Position numbers and translations under genes: made by a program | The notes under the pieces: model-generated | Database searches by the model: none | What the model saw: only the letters and a program-made list of their open reading frames with translations | What the model was told of the DNA's origin: nothing | Shown: piece after piece, positions 1 through 5,118 of the stretch | Position numbering within the stretch: the stretch's first letter is position 1 | Layout: each line of letters starts with the position of its first letter | NCBI GenBank assembly: GCA_034189325.1 | Contig: JAXHUM010000023.1 | Location: 1-5,118, forward strand | Origin: JAXHUM01 sp034189325 | GTDB taxonomy: Bacteria; Desulfobacterota; DSM-4660; Desulfatiglandales; Desulfatiglandaceae | DNA length: 5,118 bases | Direction: 5' to 3'

Positions 1-671
1 TCAAATACTTCGCACATGAAGCTCCCCCACTGTTTTCCGGAGATCGTATGGCCCGCACTGGGCCCTTTGGAGGTTTCATAAAACTCCACGCAAGGAATAT
101 ACTGATGATAAAAGAGGTCGTTTCTTCGTAAATATTGGTAGGTCTCCCTGCCTCGTGTTACATTCGAAGCGCTGACCAGGACAAGGATATTAAAAGGGAC
201 GTCATGTCTCCGGAGAGATTCAATACCTTTCAACACATCGGAATGGGATCCCTTGCCTCTGGCATCTATACGATTTTGGTCATGCAGTTCCTGGGCCCCG
301 TCCAGGCTCACGCCGACAAGAAAGCGGTATTTCGAAAGGAAGGCGGCCCACTTATCATCGATAAGCTTCCCATTCGTTTGAAGGACATTGGTGACAACTG
401 CATAATCCCTCCCATGCTCCTTCTGGAGTTCAATTACTTTTTCAAAAAAATTAAGCCCCATGAGCGTCGGCTCCCCTCCCTGCCATACAAAAGTATACTG
501 TTTTTGATCAGTGGCCATATAGCTCGAGACCAGACGGTTCAGGGTATTATATGACATCCGGTGAGTCTTAGCCTGAGGAAAGAGTTCCCCTTTAGGCAGA
601 TAGAAACAATATCGACACCTGAGATTACAGTCCGCAGAAGCAGGCTTTATAAGAAGTGAAAAGGGTTTCAT
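1..671 (-). CDS. Anaerobic sulfatase-maturating enzyme (radical SAM), N-terminal part
   Basis: This radical SAM enzyme would oxidise the active-site Cys (or Ser) of a sulfatase to C-alpha-formylglycine in the cytoplasm without oxygen. The frame is open from the ATG at 671 to the window edge, giving 223 residues; the family is usually about 370-410, so the C-terminal SPASM part with the auxiliary-cluster cysteines is off the left edge. It opens MKPFSLLIKPASADCNLRC, with the SAM-cluster cysteines at C15, C19 and C22 in CNLRCRYC, the spacing known from the clostridial enzyme. Further family motifs are HRMS (37-40), WQGGEPTLMG (63-72, including the GGEP SAM-binding loop and Gln64), LQTNG (97-101), and GVSLDG (120-125) followed by HDQNR. 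The frame stays open upstream for about 30 codons but contains no ATG, GTG or TTG, so 671 is the first usable start; no clear Shine-Dalgarno precedes it. It lies 183 nt downstream of a sulfatase with a Cys-type motif, its likely substrate. Confidence 0.93.
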   Translation of the reverse strand, partial: MKPFSLLIKPASADCNLRCRYCFYLPKGELFPQAKTHRMSYNTLNRLVSSYMATDQKQYTFVWQGGEPTLMGLNFFEKVIELQKEHGRDYAVVTNVLQTNGKLIDDKWAAFLSKYRFLVGVSLDGAQELHDQNRIDARGKGSHSDVLKGIESLRRHDVPFNILVLVSASNVTRGRETYQYLRRNDLFYHQYIPCVEFYETSKGPSAGHTISGKQWGSFMCEVF

Positions 672-854
672 GTAGTCTATCGAGAGAATTTCTTGTGGGA
701 GGGCCCGGGGGCAATTTTCGTGGTTAGTCCTGTATTCTCTTGAAATGAGACGAGACTCCGCGGCATTTTAAGGAAGAGACAGGGAGGGGACTTAAACAGC
801 AGAGTATCGCCGAAATTTCAAAAGTTTCTGAAAAAGCATGTTTCTTGAATACAT
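672..854. other. Spacer between sulfatase and maturase genes
   Basis: These 183 bases separate the sulfatase stop codon from the maturase start. I see no strong intrinsic terminator, no convincing -35/-10 pair and no Shine-Dalgarno next to the maturase ATG. On the minus strand a 20-codon reading frame starts with an ATG directly after the sulfatase TGA (854) and ends at a TAA; it has no ribosome-binding site of its own and is probably chance. The part closest to the maturase (roughly 672-766) is open in the maturase frame but lacks a start codon. The absence of a terminator leaves cotranscription of the two genes possible. Confidence 0.4.
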
Positions 855-2273
855 TCAGATTGGTCGCGACAGGCTTTTTATGATTTTCTCACAGCGTTCA
901 TCGAAATAGTCTAATCGATCTCTGTACCGCATGTTGTAGGCCAAATTTACCTCTTCAATGGGGTCTTTGGACAGATCATACAGTTCTCTGAATTCAGGAT
1001 GATGCCTGTAGCGTATGTATTTCCACTCCGTCGTTCGAATCCCTTCACTCTGAGGGATCCGGTCATGGTCAAAAAGGTGCTCAAAGAAGGCCTCGCCACG
1101 CCATTCTAACTGTTTATCCCTCAGCAGGGGCGTTAGGCTCCGGCCCTGGATGATCTCAGGAATGGGAACCCCGGCCATATCCAGGATAGTCGGAGCCATA
1201 TCAATGTTCAGGACCATCTGGTCCATGACCCCATGGGCATGCGTTCCCGCACTTCGTGGATCATACATAATCATGGGGACACGAATAGAGGATTCATGGA
1301 GGAGCCATTTACCTGCAAAACCCCGCTCCCCTAAAAAATAGCCGTTATCAGACATCAGTATAATGATCGTGTTCTTGTCCAGTCCCAAGGCCTTCAACTC
1401 TGCCATGATTCTCCCTACAACCATGTCAACTCCGCTGATCATTCGATAATATCCCTTGATCATGGTCTGGTATTTCTCAGGGGAGTCGAAACGCCACCCC
1501 CACCGAACCCTATTCAGCGAAGACTGAAGAAACCTGGGATGGGATTCGAAGAAATCAGGTTCCGCCAGCTTCGGTTTGGGAATAGAGACCTCCTCATATA
1601 GCTGATCACATGCCTCAGGCCACAGGTATTGCCTGGGGTCTCCGTCTTCCGCATGGGGGGCGTGAAAACTGATGGAAAGACAGAAGGGCCGCCCGGTGTT
1701 GAACCTATGCAGGGCCCTGACAGATTCGTCCCCACAGATATCCGTCAAATGCCGAGTTCCGCCATCCTTTGCTTTGACATAGGGAGTCCGTTCTAACGGA
1801 ACAAAGGTATCAAACATATGGGAAACATCGCCTTTCTCCACTTGAACTCCGAATTTTCCTATAAAGCCGGTCTGATAACCGGCCCTACGAAGAAGAAAAG
1901 GATAGCTGATCTGCGTGTAGTTGTGAGACAGGGGAGGTGTTCTAAAGGTGAAACCATGCGTGCGTTCGTGCAATCCTGTAAAAATACTGGCCCTGCTTGC
2001 CGCACAAATCGGTGTGGTCACAAAGGCATTTTCGAATCGGACGCCATTCCGGGCAAGGGAATCCATGTTCGGGGTCTTGATTATCCGGTTACCGGAACAT
2101 CCCATGGCGTCCCATCGCTGATCATCGGTAAGGATAAAGAGGATGTTCGGCCTGCCACCTCCCTTTCCCCTGAGACTTGTGGCGACACAATGTGGACCCA
2201 TTGTGGCCAAGCCGCCAATCCCCAAGGCTGTCGATTGAATAAACTCTCTACGTGTGATCCCATCGCTTTTCAT
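855..2273 (-). CDS. Tat-exported formylglycine-dependent sulfatase (type I, alkaline phosphatase superfamily)
   Basis: This enzyme hydrolyses sulfate esters (or sulfamates), probably of a carbohydrate, outside the cytoplasmic membrane. I choose the ATG at 2273 (472 aa). It has a GGTGA ribosome-binding site 5 nt upstream and puts the twin-arginine motif TRREFIQ at residues 7-13, followed by a hydrophobic stretch (about 14-25): a Tat signal. A TTG at 2315 would add 14 residues and overlap rmlD. Catalytic features are metal-binding D50-D51 in ILTDDQ, the modification motif C90-A-A-S-R94, K140 in IGKFG, H204 in SFHAPH, and D309-N310 in SDNGYFLGE followed by K322 in AGKW. The C-terminal region from about 405 (GIRTTEWKYIRYR, ELYDL.KDP.EEVNL) matches the usual sulfatase C-terminal subdomain. 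The common GKWH motif reads GKFG, so the usual sulfate-pocket His is absent. The gene follows rmlD by 31 nt and precedes a maturase gene. Family assignment is secure; subfamily and substrate are not. Confidence 0.95.
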   Translation of the reverse strand: MKSDGITRREFIQSTALGIGGLATMGPHCVATSLRGKGGGRPNILFILTDDQRWDAMGCSGNRIIKTPNMDSLARNGVRFENAFVTTPICAASRASIFTGLHERTHGFTFRTPPLSHNYTQISYPFLLRRAGYQTGFIGKFGVQVEKGDVSHMFDTFVPLERTPYVKAKDGGTRHLTDICGDESVRALHRFNTGRPFCLSISFHAPHAEDGDPRQYLWPEACDQLYEEVSIPKPKLAEPDFFESHPRFLQSSLNRVRWGWRFDSPEKYQTMIKGYYRMISGVDMVVGRIMAELKALGLDKNTIIILMSDNGYFLGERGFAGKWLLHESSIRVPMIMYDPRSAGTHAHGVMDQMVLNIDMAPTILDMAGVPIPEIIQGRSLTPLLRDKQLEWRGEAFFEHLFDHDRIPQSEGIRTTEWKYIRYRHHPEFRELYDLSKDPIEEVNLAYNMRYRDRLDYFDERCEKIIKSLSRPI

Positions 2274-2276
2274 CGT

Positions 2277-2283
2277 CTTCACC
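2277..2283 (-). promoter_or_regulatory. Ribosome-binding site deciding the sulfatase start
   Basis: GGTGAAG on the minus strand ends 3 nt before the ATG at 2273, with its GGTGA core 5 nt away, a suitable Shine-Dalgarno. The alternative TTG at 2315 has an AGAGG only about two bases upstream, which is too close to work normally. The site lies just beyond the rmlD stop, so ribosomes finishing rmlD could reinitiate here. Confidence 0.55.
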
Positions 2284-2304
2284 AAGGGAATAGGACAATA
2301 TGGC

Positions 2305-3177
2305 TCATTTCTCAATCCTCTGGATCTTGATCAAATACTTCTCCAAGCCCTCTCTCCAGTGCGGCATCATATCAACCCCCGCCGATTGGAGCGCCCGATT
2401 CTCCAATACTGAGTATTTGGGTCGCGATACCTTTGAAGGGAACTCATCAGGATTTGCCACTGAGAGTTTCACCGAGGCATCGGTCAATTCGAATATGCTC
2501 TTGGCAAACCCATGCCATGAGCAGCTTCCCTGGGCAGTGACATGGTACAGGCCGTACGCATCCGTATCAACCAGAGCGAGGATCTGCCGAGCGATATCCT
2601 CCGTATATGTTGGCGTCAAAACCTCATCATCAACGACTCGAACTTCCTCGCGCTCTTCCGCCAGCTTGAGCATCAATGTGACAAAATTGAGGCCTCCTTT
2701 TGCGCGGCAGGGATTAAGACCATACAGTCCGGAAACACGTAATACAAAATGTTTTTCCGCAACGTTGCGAATAAAAAACTCCCCCGACAACTTAGTATTG
2801 CCATATGCGTTGAGAGGATTTGGTTTGTCGCTCTCAACATAGGGGGCCTTCTTGCACCCATCAAATACATAATCTGTGCTTATGTGTATTAGCGTATATC
2901 CTACGGTGTTGGATGCCAGGGCAAGATTGAGTGCGCCCATTCCGTTTACCTCAAACGCCTGGCGTGGATCATCTTCACAGGCCTCCACATTATGCATGGC
3001 AGCCGTATTCACTACGACATCCGGCCCAATATCAGCTATAATCGCCTCGACGGATTCGAATTCAGACACTTCAAACCTATCATGATTCAGGTTAATGACA
3101 TCGTCTCCCTGTTTCCTGAACAGCCTTGAAATATCAGATCCCAGTTGGCCATTGGCCCCAATTACCGCTATTTTCAC
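2305..3177 (-). CDS. rmlD: dTDP-4-dehydrorhamnose reductase (RmlD family)
   Basis: RmlD catalyses the last step of dTDP-L-rhamnose synthesis, the NAD(P)H-dependent reduction of dTDP-4-dehydro-L-rhamnose, in the cytoplasm. The 290-residue product has the normal family length. Visible motifs are the Rossmann dinucleotide loop GANGQLG (7-13), VVNTAAMHNVEACEDDP (55-71) with AF.VN after it, STDYVFDG (100-107) with the catalytic Thr101, and the Y125-G-N-T-K129 catalytic pair in NAYGNTKLSGE. The C-terminal half has the usual substrate-domain pattern (LRVSGLYG; VVDDEVLTPTYTEDIA; GLYHVTAQGSCSWHGFA; RPKYSVLEN). The start is GTG at 3177: an in-frame TGA lies two codons upstream and a GGGAG site 9 nt upstream, so no other start is possible nearby. 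It is separated from the upstream SDR gene by 317 nt containing an IS-like element and leads into the sulfatase gene after 31 nt. RmlD relatives acting on other dTDP-4-keto-sugars cannot be excluded. Confidence 0.9.
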   Translation of the reverse strand: MKIAVIGANGQLGSDISRLFRKQGDDVINLNHDRFEVSEFESVEAIIADIGPDVVVNTAAMHNVEACEDDPRQAFEVNGMGALNLALASNTVGYTLIHISTDYVFDGCKKAPYVESDKPNPLNAYGNTKLSGEFFIRNVAEKHFVLRVSGLYGLNPCRAKGGLNFVTLMLKLAEEREEVRVVDDEVLTPTYTEDIARQILALVDTDAYGLYHVTAQGSCSWHGFAKSIFELTDASVKLSVANPDEFPSKVSRPKYSVLENRALQSAGVDMMPHWREGLEKYLIKIQRIEK

Positions 3178-3186
3178 TGGTCAGAT

Positions 3187-3191
3187 CTCCC
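3187..3191 (-). promoter_or_regulatory. Ribosome-binding site of rmlD (GTG start)
   Basis: GGGAG on the minus strand lies 9 nt upstream of the GTG at 3177. It is the only purine-rich site near this start and, together with the in-frame TGA at 3183-3181, fixes the non-ATG start. Confidence 0.6.
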
Positions 3192-3224
3192 TTTTAATCG
3201 CTTTGTTACGTTCATCTGGATAAA

Positions 3225-3239
3225 ATTGCTGACAGCAAT
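3225..3239. repeat. 15-bp perfect palindrome upstream of rmlD
   Basis: ATTGCTG-A-CAGCAAT has perfect 7-bp arms around one central base and lies 47 nt upstream of the rmlD start codon. Its size and symmetry suit a dimeric regulator's operator. In RNA from the minus strand it could form a 6-bp hairpin followed by UUUU, but that is short and not GC-rich enough for a good terminator. It may also be chance; no second copy was noticed in the window. Confidence 0.3.
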
Positions 3240-3305
3240 AAAGCATCCTTGTCATTCGGCTGTATTTGTTGCCCGTCCCGACATATCAATTTTCTCCAGC
3301 AGAGG

Positions 3306-3451
3306 CTGAGACCTTTGCAAAACGCCCCCTTTTGCCCAGTTGGTGTGTCAGGTTCAAATCTTAATCCTCGAGATATTCAATATATTCCTCCGGTTAAAAT
3401 TTTCGCCTTCCTTGCACTTGAACAAAATTGAGCATTTTTCAAAAATCTCAG
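3306..3451. mobile_element. MITE-like element or decayed IS remnant (146 bp)
   Basis: The segment starts with CTGAGACCTTTGCAAAACG (3306-3324) and ends with a sequence (3433-3451) whose reverse complement is CTGAGATTTTTGAAAAATG; 15 of 19 positions agree. Terminal inverted repeats this long around a short non-coding interior fit a miniature inverted-repeat element or internally deleted IS; GAGACCTTTGCAAA-type ends are, as I recall, found on some IS transposons. No transposase reading frame is present. I see no clear target-site duplication: the flanks do not match beyond the CTGAG shared by the ends themselves. It sits wholly inside the gap between the SDR gene and rmlD and disrupts neither. 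Confidence 0.5.
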
Positions 3452-3494
3452 GATCTCATCTCATGGAAGGAGTAAGAGCCTCAGTGCTCAGGTT

Positions 3495-4469
3495 TCAGTC
3501 CTTTTCCGATTCAGTGTTATGGATCTTCTTAAAGGTCTGGATATTGTAGTATCTGGGATTATCAAAATCATTAAATTGATCAAGGTTTTTGGCAAGGCTC
3601 TCAATGACATCAACAATGGTCTGTCTCGGTTTGAAGCTGAGCACCTCCTCAGCCTTGCTGATGCTCACCTTGTAGTTCCTGTAGTCTTCCATATGTTTTA
3701 TGTCCAGTCTTGGATGGATACCTATATGTTTTTCCACACCATCACGGACATAATCGGCAATTTCGCCGACTGTATAGTTGCCTGAGGCCACATTGAAAAC
3801 CCCGGAAATCGAGGAGTTTGCCTCAACAGACCGAATATAGGCTGAGACCGCATCTTGTATTGCCAGTATAGGCCTCCATATAGCAGGATTGTTCACTGTT
3901 ATAAGGCCGTCAGCGATGGCACTTTTGAACATAGTGTTCACTACTAGATCCAGTCGCATCCTTGGGCTGTAACCCGCAACGGTTCCTTGCCGGAGGGCGA
4001 TCACCGAGAACTCATCATCTTGCATGCCGAGTGCCCCGAACTCTCCCTGCAGTTTTGAAATGCCGTATGGATAATTCGATATCGTGGGGGCTGTTTCATC
4101 ATACAACTCATTGACAGTGTACCCATAAACCGAACAGGAACCTCCATGAATGAACCGTTTCACTCCGGCCCGTTTGGATATATAGGCAAGATAAGAAGGA
4201 GAGGAGGCATTATCAATGAAGTTCTTGGCTGGAGAGTATTCAGCCATCGGATCATTCGAGAGGCCGGCAATAAAGATGACCTGATCATAGCCCTTAAGGT
4301 CGTTTTCATTAATTGCAAACACGTCTTTCTCAATTACATTCACCTCCCTTGGGAGATGATTGCCGAACCACAAAAGATCCACCACATCAACTTCATAACT
4401 CCGCTCCATCAACTGTGGGACCAAATTTGATCCAATGTATCCAGCGCCGCCAGCGACAAGTATTTTCAT
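3495..4469 (-). CDS. NAD-dependent nucleotide-sugar epimerase/dehydratase (extended SDR)
   Basis: This is a cytoplasmic extended-SDR enzyme acting on a nucleotide-activated sugar; the exact reaction is unknown. The 324-residue protein is of normal length. It starts with the Rossmann NAD loop GGAGYIG (7-13), has an acidic D31 at the end of the second strand (VDVVDL, suggesting NAD preference), D49-V in the adenine-contact position, and IAGLSNDP (67-74) where relatives have HLAA. The catalytic triad is visible as S111 in HGGSCSVYG (108-116) and Y135-G-I-S-K139 in NYPYGISKLQGE. The spacing between VYG and the catalytic Tyr is close to that of GalE. The C-terminal half has RQGTVAGYSPRMRLD and GVFNVASGNYTVGEIADYV, typical of sugar-nucleotide epimerases. 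The ATG at 4469 has GAGGGG 5 nt upstream. Its place between rmlC and rmlD suggests a second deoxysugar or epimerised sugar for the same polysaccharide. It could be a 4-epimerase, a 4-ketoreductase or a dehydratase. Confidence 0.88.
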   Translation of the reverse strand: MKILVAGGAGYIGSNLVPQLMERSYEVDVVDLLWFGNHLPREVNVIEKDVFAINENDLKGYDQVIFIAGLSNDPMAEYSPAKNFIDNASSPSYLAYISKRAGVKRFIHGGSCSVYGYTVNELYDETAPTISNYPYGISKLQGEFGALGMQDDEFSVIALRQGTVAGYSPRMRLDLVVNTMFKSAIADGLITVNNPAIWRPILAIQDAVSAYIRSVEANSSISGVFNVASGNYTVGEIADYVRDGVEKHIGIHPRLDIKHMEDYRNYKVSISKAEEVLSFKPRQTIVDVIESLAKNLDQFNDFDNPRYYNIQTFKKIHNTESEKD

Positions 4470-4474
4470 TCTTA

Positions 4475-4482
4475 CCCCTCTC
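4475..4482 (-). promoter_or_regulatory. Ribosome-binding site of the SDR gene
   Basis: GAGAGGGG on the minus strand ends 5 nt before the ATG at 4469. It is purine-rich and well spaced and supports this start. Confidence 0.55.
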
Positions 4483-4562
4483 AGTATTTATTAAATAGAT
4501 TTTAGGCTCAACATCTTTTCGCAAAGAATCACAATCAGTTACTTGTTCCAAACAGGTTTAAA

Positions 4563-4685
4563 GCTGAAAGCTCAAGGCTGAAAGTAAAAATCATGGTTCT
4601 GCCGCTTTCAGCTTTGAGCTTTTACCTTCTATCTCTATAACTAATCACGTAGTAAGGCTGAAGCTGTTTAGACTGAAGGCTGAAG
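4563..4685. repeat. Degenerate GCTGAAR heptamer repeat cluster
   Basis: On the plus strand, tandem heptamers read GCTGAAA (4563-4569), GCTCAAG (4570-4576) and GCTGAAA (4577-4583). Inverted copies TTTCAGC (4606-4612) and TTTGAGC (4613-4619) follow, then GCTGAAG (4657-4663), ACTGAAG (4672-4678) and GCTGAAG (4679-4685). A further inverted CTTCAGC lies at 4774-4780. The spacing alternates between exact tandem and dispersed, as in a low-complexity intergenic repeat that has been duplicated and inverted. Function is unknown. Confidence 0.7.
4567..4622. repeat. 18-bp inverted repeat (stem-loop) within the heptamer cluster
   Basis: The left arm AAAGCTCAAGGCTGAAAG (4567-4584) and right arm CTTTCAGCTTTGAGCTTT (4605-4622) are complementary at 17 of 18 positions around a 20-nt loop. 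In RNA from the plus strand the odd pair would be a G-U wobble; in the minus-strand transcript it would be a C-A mismatch. There is no T-run directly after either arm, so it is not a standard intrinsic terminator, though the stem could still protect or attenuate the rmlC transcript. Confidence 0.7.
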
Positions 4686-4819
4686 GGGTCAGAAAGCACG
4701 ATTGAAGCACTTTGACGGAAATATCTGTTTTTTGCATCAAACATGGCTTGAAAATACGTTTTTCCCTAACAGTCTTCAGCCTATCCACCTGAGTAGTTAC
4801 CTACCTCTTAAAATATATA

Positions 4820-5118
4820 TCAATAATCAAAATTTCTTGATTCCGCTTTTTCGAGCCACTGCGAAAGCGATTGAGCGGTTTTGTCCTTATCGGACAAGAT
4901 CGGTTCCTCAACAGGCCATTTGATACCGATCTCCGGATCATTCCACAGGATTCCAGACTCGCCTTTACTGTTGTATATGCCTGTGCATAGATACTGTAGC
5001 TCCGCATAGTCGGACAACACACAAAAGCCCCGAGCGAAGCCGGCAGGCGCCCATACCTGGAGTCTATTTTCCGCAGAGATTTCCAGCCCCACCCACTTGC
5101 CCAAGGTCGGAGAACCAT
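4820..5118 (-). CDS. rmlC: dTDP-4-dehydrorhamnose 3,5-epimerase, C-terminal half (RmlC)
   Basis: RmlC converts dTDP-4-dehydro-6-deoxy-D-glucose to dTDP-4-dehydro-L-rhamnose, the step before RmlD, in the cytoplasm. The last 98 residues are visible; the family is about 180-190 residues, so the N-terminal half with the first catalytic His is beyond the right edge. The fragment begins GSPTLGKWVGLEIS and continues with the cupin-fold motifs NRLQVWAPAGFARGF, VLSDYAELQYLCTG.YN, GESGILWNDPEIGIKWP and PILSDKDKTAQSL, a recognisable RmlC C-terminus. The Asp of the WNDP motif is probably the catalytic-dyad Asp known from the family, an inference from position. GFARGF replaces the common GFAHGF. The stop is TGA at 4822-4820. 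A TTG at 5104 begins an open frame but is only an internal Leu codon, because family sequence continues upstream to the edge. The next gene starts 350 nt downstream. Confidence 0.92.
   Translation of the reverse strand, partial: GSPTLGKWVGLEISAENRLQVWAPAGFARGFCVLSDYAELQYLCTGIYNSKGESGILWNDPEIGIKWPVEEPILSDKDKTAQSLSQWLEKAESRNFDY

Larger units (their letters stand above)
3178..3494. other. Intergenic region between SDR gene and rmlD
   Basis: This stretch of 317 bases has no gene. It holds the rmlD ribosome-binding site, a 15-bp palindrome (3225-3239) and the 146-bp inverted-repeat element (3306-3451). On the minus strand a TTGATA hexamer just inside the rmlD side of the element could be a -35 box, but no good -10 follows at 17 nt, so I do not call a promoter. 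Short plus-strand reading frames here have no ribosome-binding sites or recognisable products. Whether transcription crosses from the SDR gene into rmlD cannot be told. Confidence 0.5.
4470..4819. other. Repeat-rich intergenic region between rmlC and the SDR gene
   Basis: These 350 bases carry no recognisable gene. The middle is occupied by degenerate GCTGAAR heptamers (4563-4685) with an inverted copy at 4774-4780. The part next to the SDR gene (4485-4500) is AT-rich and includes the small palindrome TATTTA-T-TAAATA. A TTGAGC/AATACT pair with 17-nt spacing exists on the minus strand but would place the transcription start on the ribosome-binding site, so I do not call it a promoter. The region is a plausible place for a transcript boundary between rmlC and the SDR gene, but no classical terminator with a T-run is visible. 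Confidence 0.5.

Noticed and set aside
135..554. Plus-strand reading frame of 139 codons
   Set aside because: It is the antisense shadow of the radical SAM maturase, whose minus-strand frame has unmistakable family motifs; the plus-strand product resembles nothing.
792..854. 20-codon minus-strand reading frame starting right after the sulfatase stop (TGA-ATG)
   Set aside because: No ribosome-binding site, no known motif, and too short to distinguish from chance.
2274..2315. TTG at 2315 as the sulfatase start (486 aa, overlapping rmlD by 11 nt)
   Set aside because: No properly spaced ribosome-binding site, a rare start codon, and it would put 14 extra residues before a normal Tat signal; the ATG at 2273 fits better.
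1818..2330. Plus-strand reading frame of 170 codons
   Set aside because: It lies antisense to the N-terminal half of the sulfatase, with Cys-rich, motif-free translation and no ribosome-binding site seen.
1..2341. Direct repeat of the 11-mer tcaaatacttc at 1-11 and 2331-2341
   Set aside because: A few 11-base matches are expected by chance in a window of this size; both copies are inside coding sequence and flanks do not match.
2300..2842. Plus-strand reading frame of 180 codons
   Set aside because: Antisense to rmlD; Ser/Thr-rich low-complexity product typical of a shadow frame.
4485..4520. TTGAGC / AATACT as a promoter for the SDR gene
   Set aside because: Each hexamer matches only 4 of 6 consensus positions, and the implied transcription start would fall on the ribosome-binding site.
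4567..4622. Stem-loop as an intrinsic terminator for rmlC
   Set aside because: The stem is not GC-rich, the loop is 20 nt and no T-run follows the arm in either direction; kept only as an inverted repeat.
4702..4923. Plus-strand reading frame of 73 codons in and beyond the rmlC-SDR gap
   Set aside because: It runs antisense into the rmlC coding region, has no ribosome-binding site and no recognisable motif.

Overview
All five protein-coding genes lie on the minus strand, so transcription runs from right to left. In that order they are: the C-terminal half of an RmlC-type dTDP-4-dehydrorhamnose 3,5-epimerase (5118-4820, cut by the right edge); an extended-SDR nucleotide-sugar epimerase/dehydratase (4469-3495); an RmlD-type dTDP-4-dehydrorhamnose reductase (3177-2305); a Tat-exported, formylglycine-type sulfatase (2273-855); and the N-terminal part of an anaerobic sulfatase-maturing radical SAM enzyme (671-1, cut by the left edge). 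No rRNA, tRNA, CRISPR array or convincing plus-strand gene is visible.

The right part (about 2305-5118) looks like a cell-surface polysaccharide locus: rmlC and rmlD carry out the last two steps of dTDP-L-rhamnose synthesis, and a further sugar-nucleotide SDR sits between them. rmlA and rmlB are not here and would be expected beyond the right edge or elsewhere. The left part (1-2273) is a two-gene sulfatase module. The maturase would convert Cys90 of the sulfatase to formylglycine in the cytoplasm, and the folded enzyme would then leave through the Tat system. The sulfatase starts 31 nt after the rmlD stop codon, so sugar synthesis and sulfate-ester hydrolysis appear to be transcribed together. 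The substrate cannot be read from sequence.

The two larger intergenic gaps are not empty. The gap of 317 nt between the SDR gene and rmlD holds a 146-bp element bounded by imperfect 19-bp inverted repeats (3306-3451), which looks like a MITE or decayed IS, and a 15-bp palindrome (3225-3239). The gap of 350 nt between rmlC and the SDR gene is filled with degenerate GCTGAAR heptamers in both orientations, including an 18-bp inverted repeat.

The organism is probably a Gram-negative anaerobe. The anaerobic (radical SAM) maturase supports this, as do the Tat-type leader and the rml-type surface sugar genes. The heptamer repeats and the IS-like element resemble what I recall from Desulfobacterota (Deltaproteobacteria), but that assignment is from memory and weak. 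The gene content consists of known families. The unusual points are their combination, some motif deviations and the intergenic repeats.
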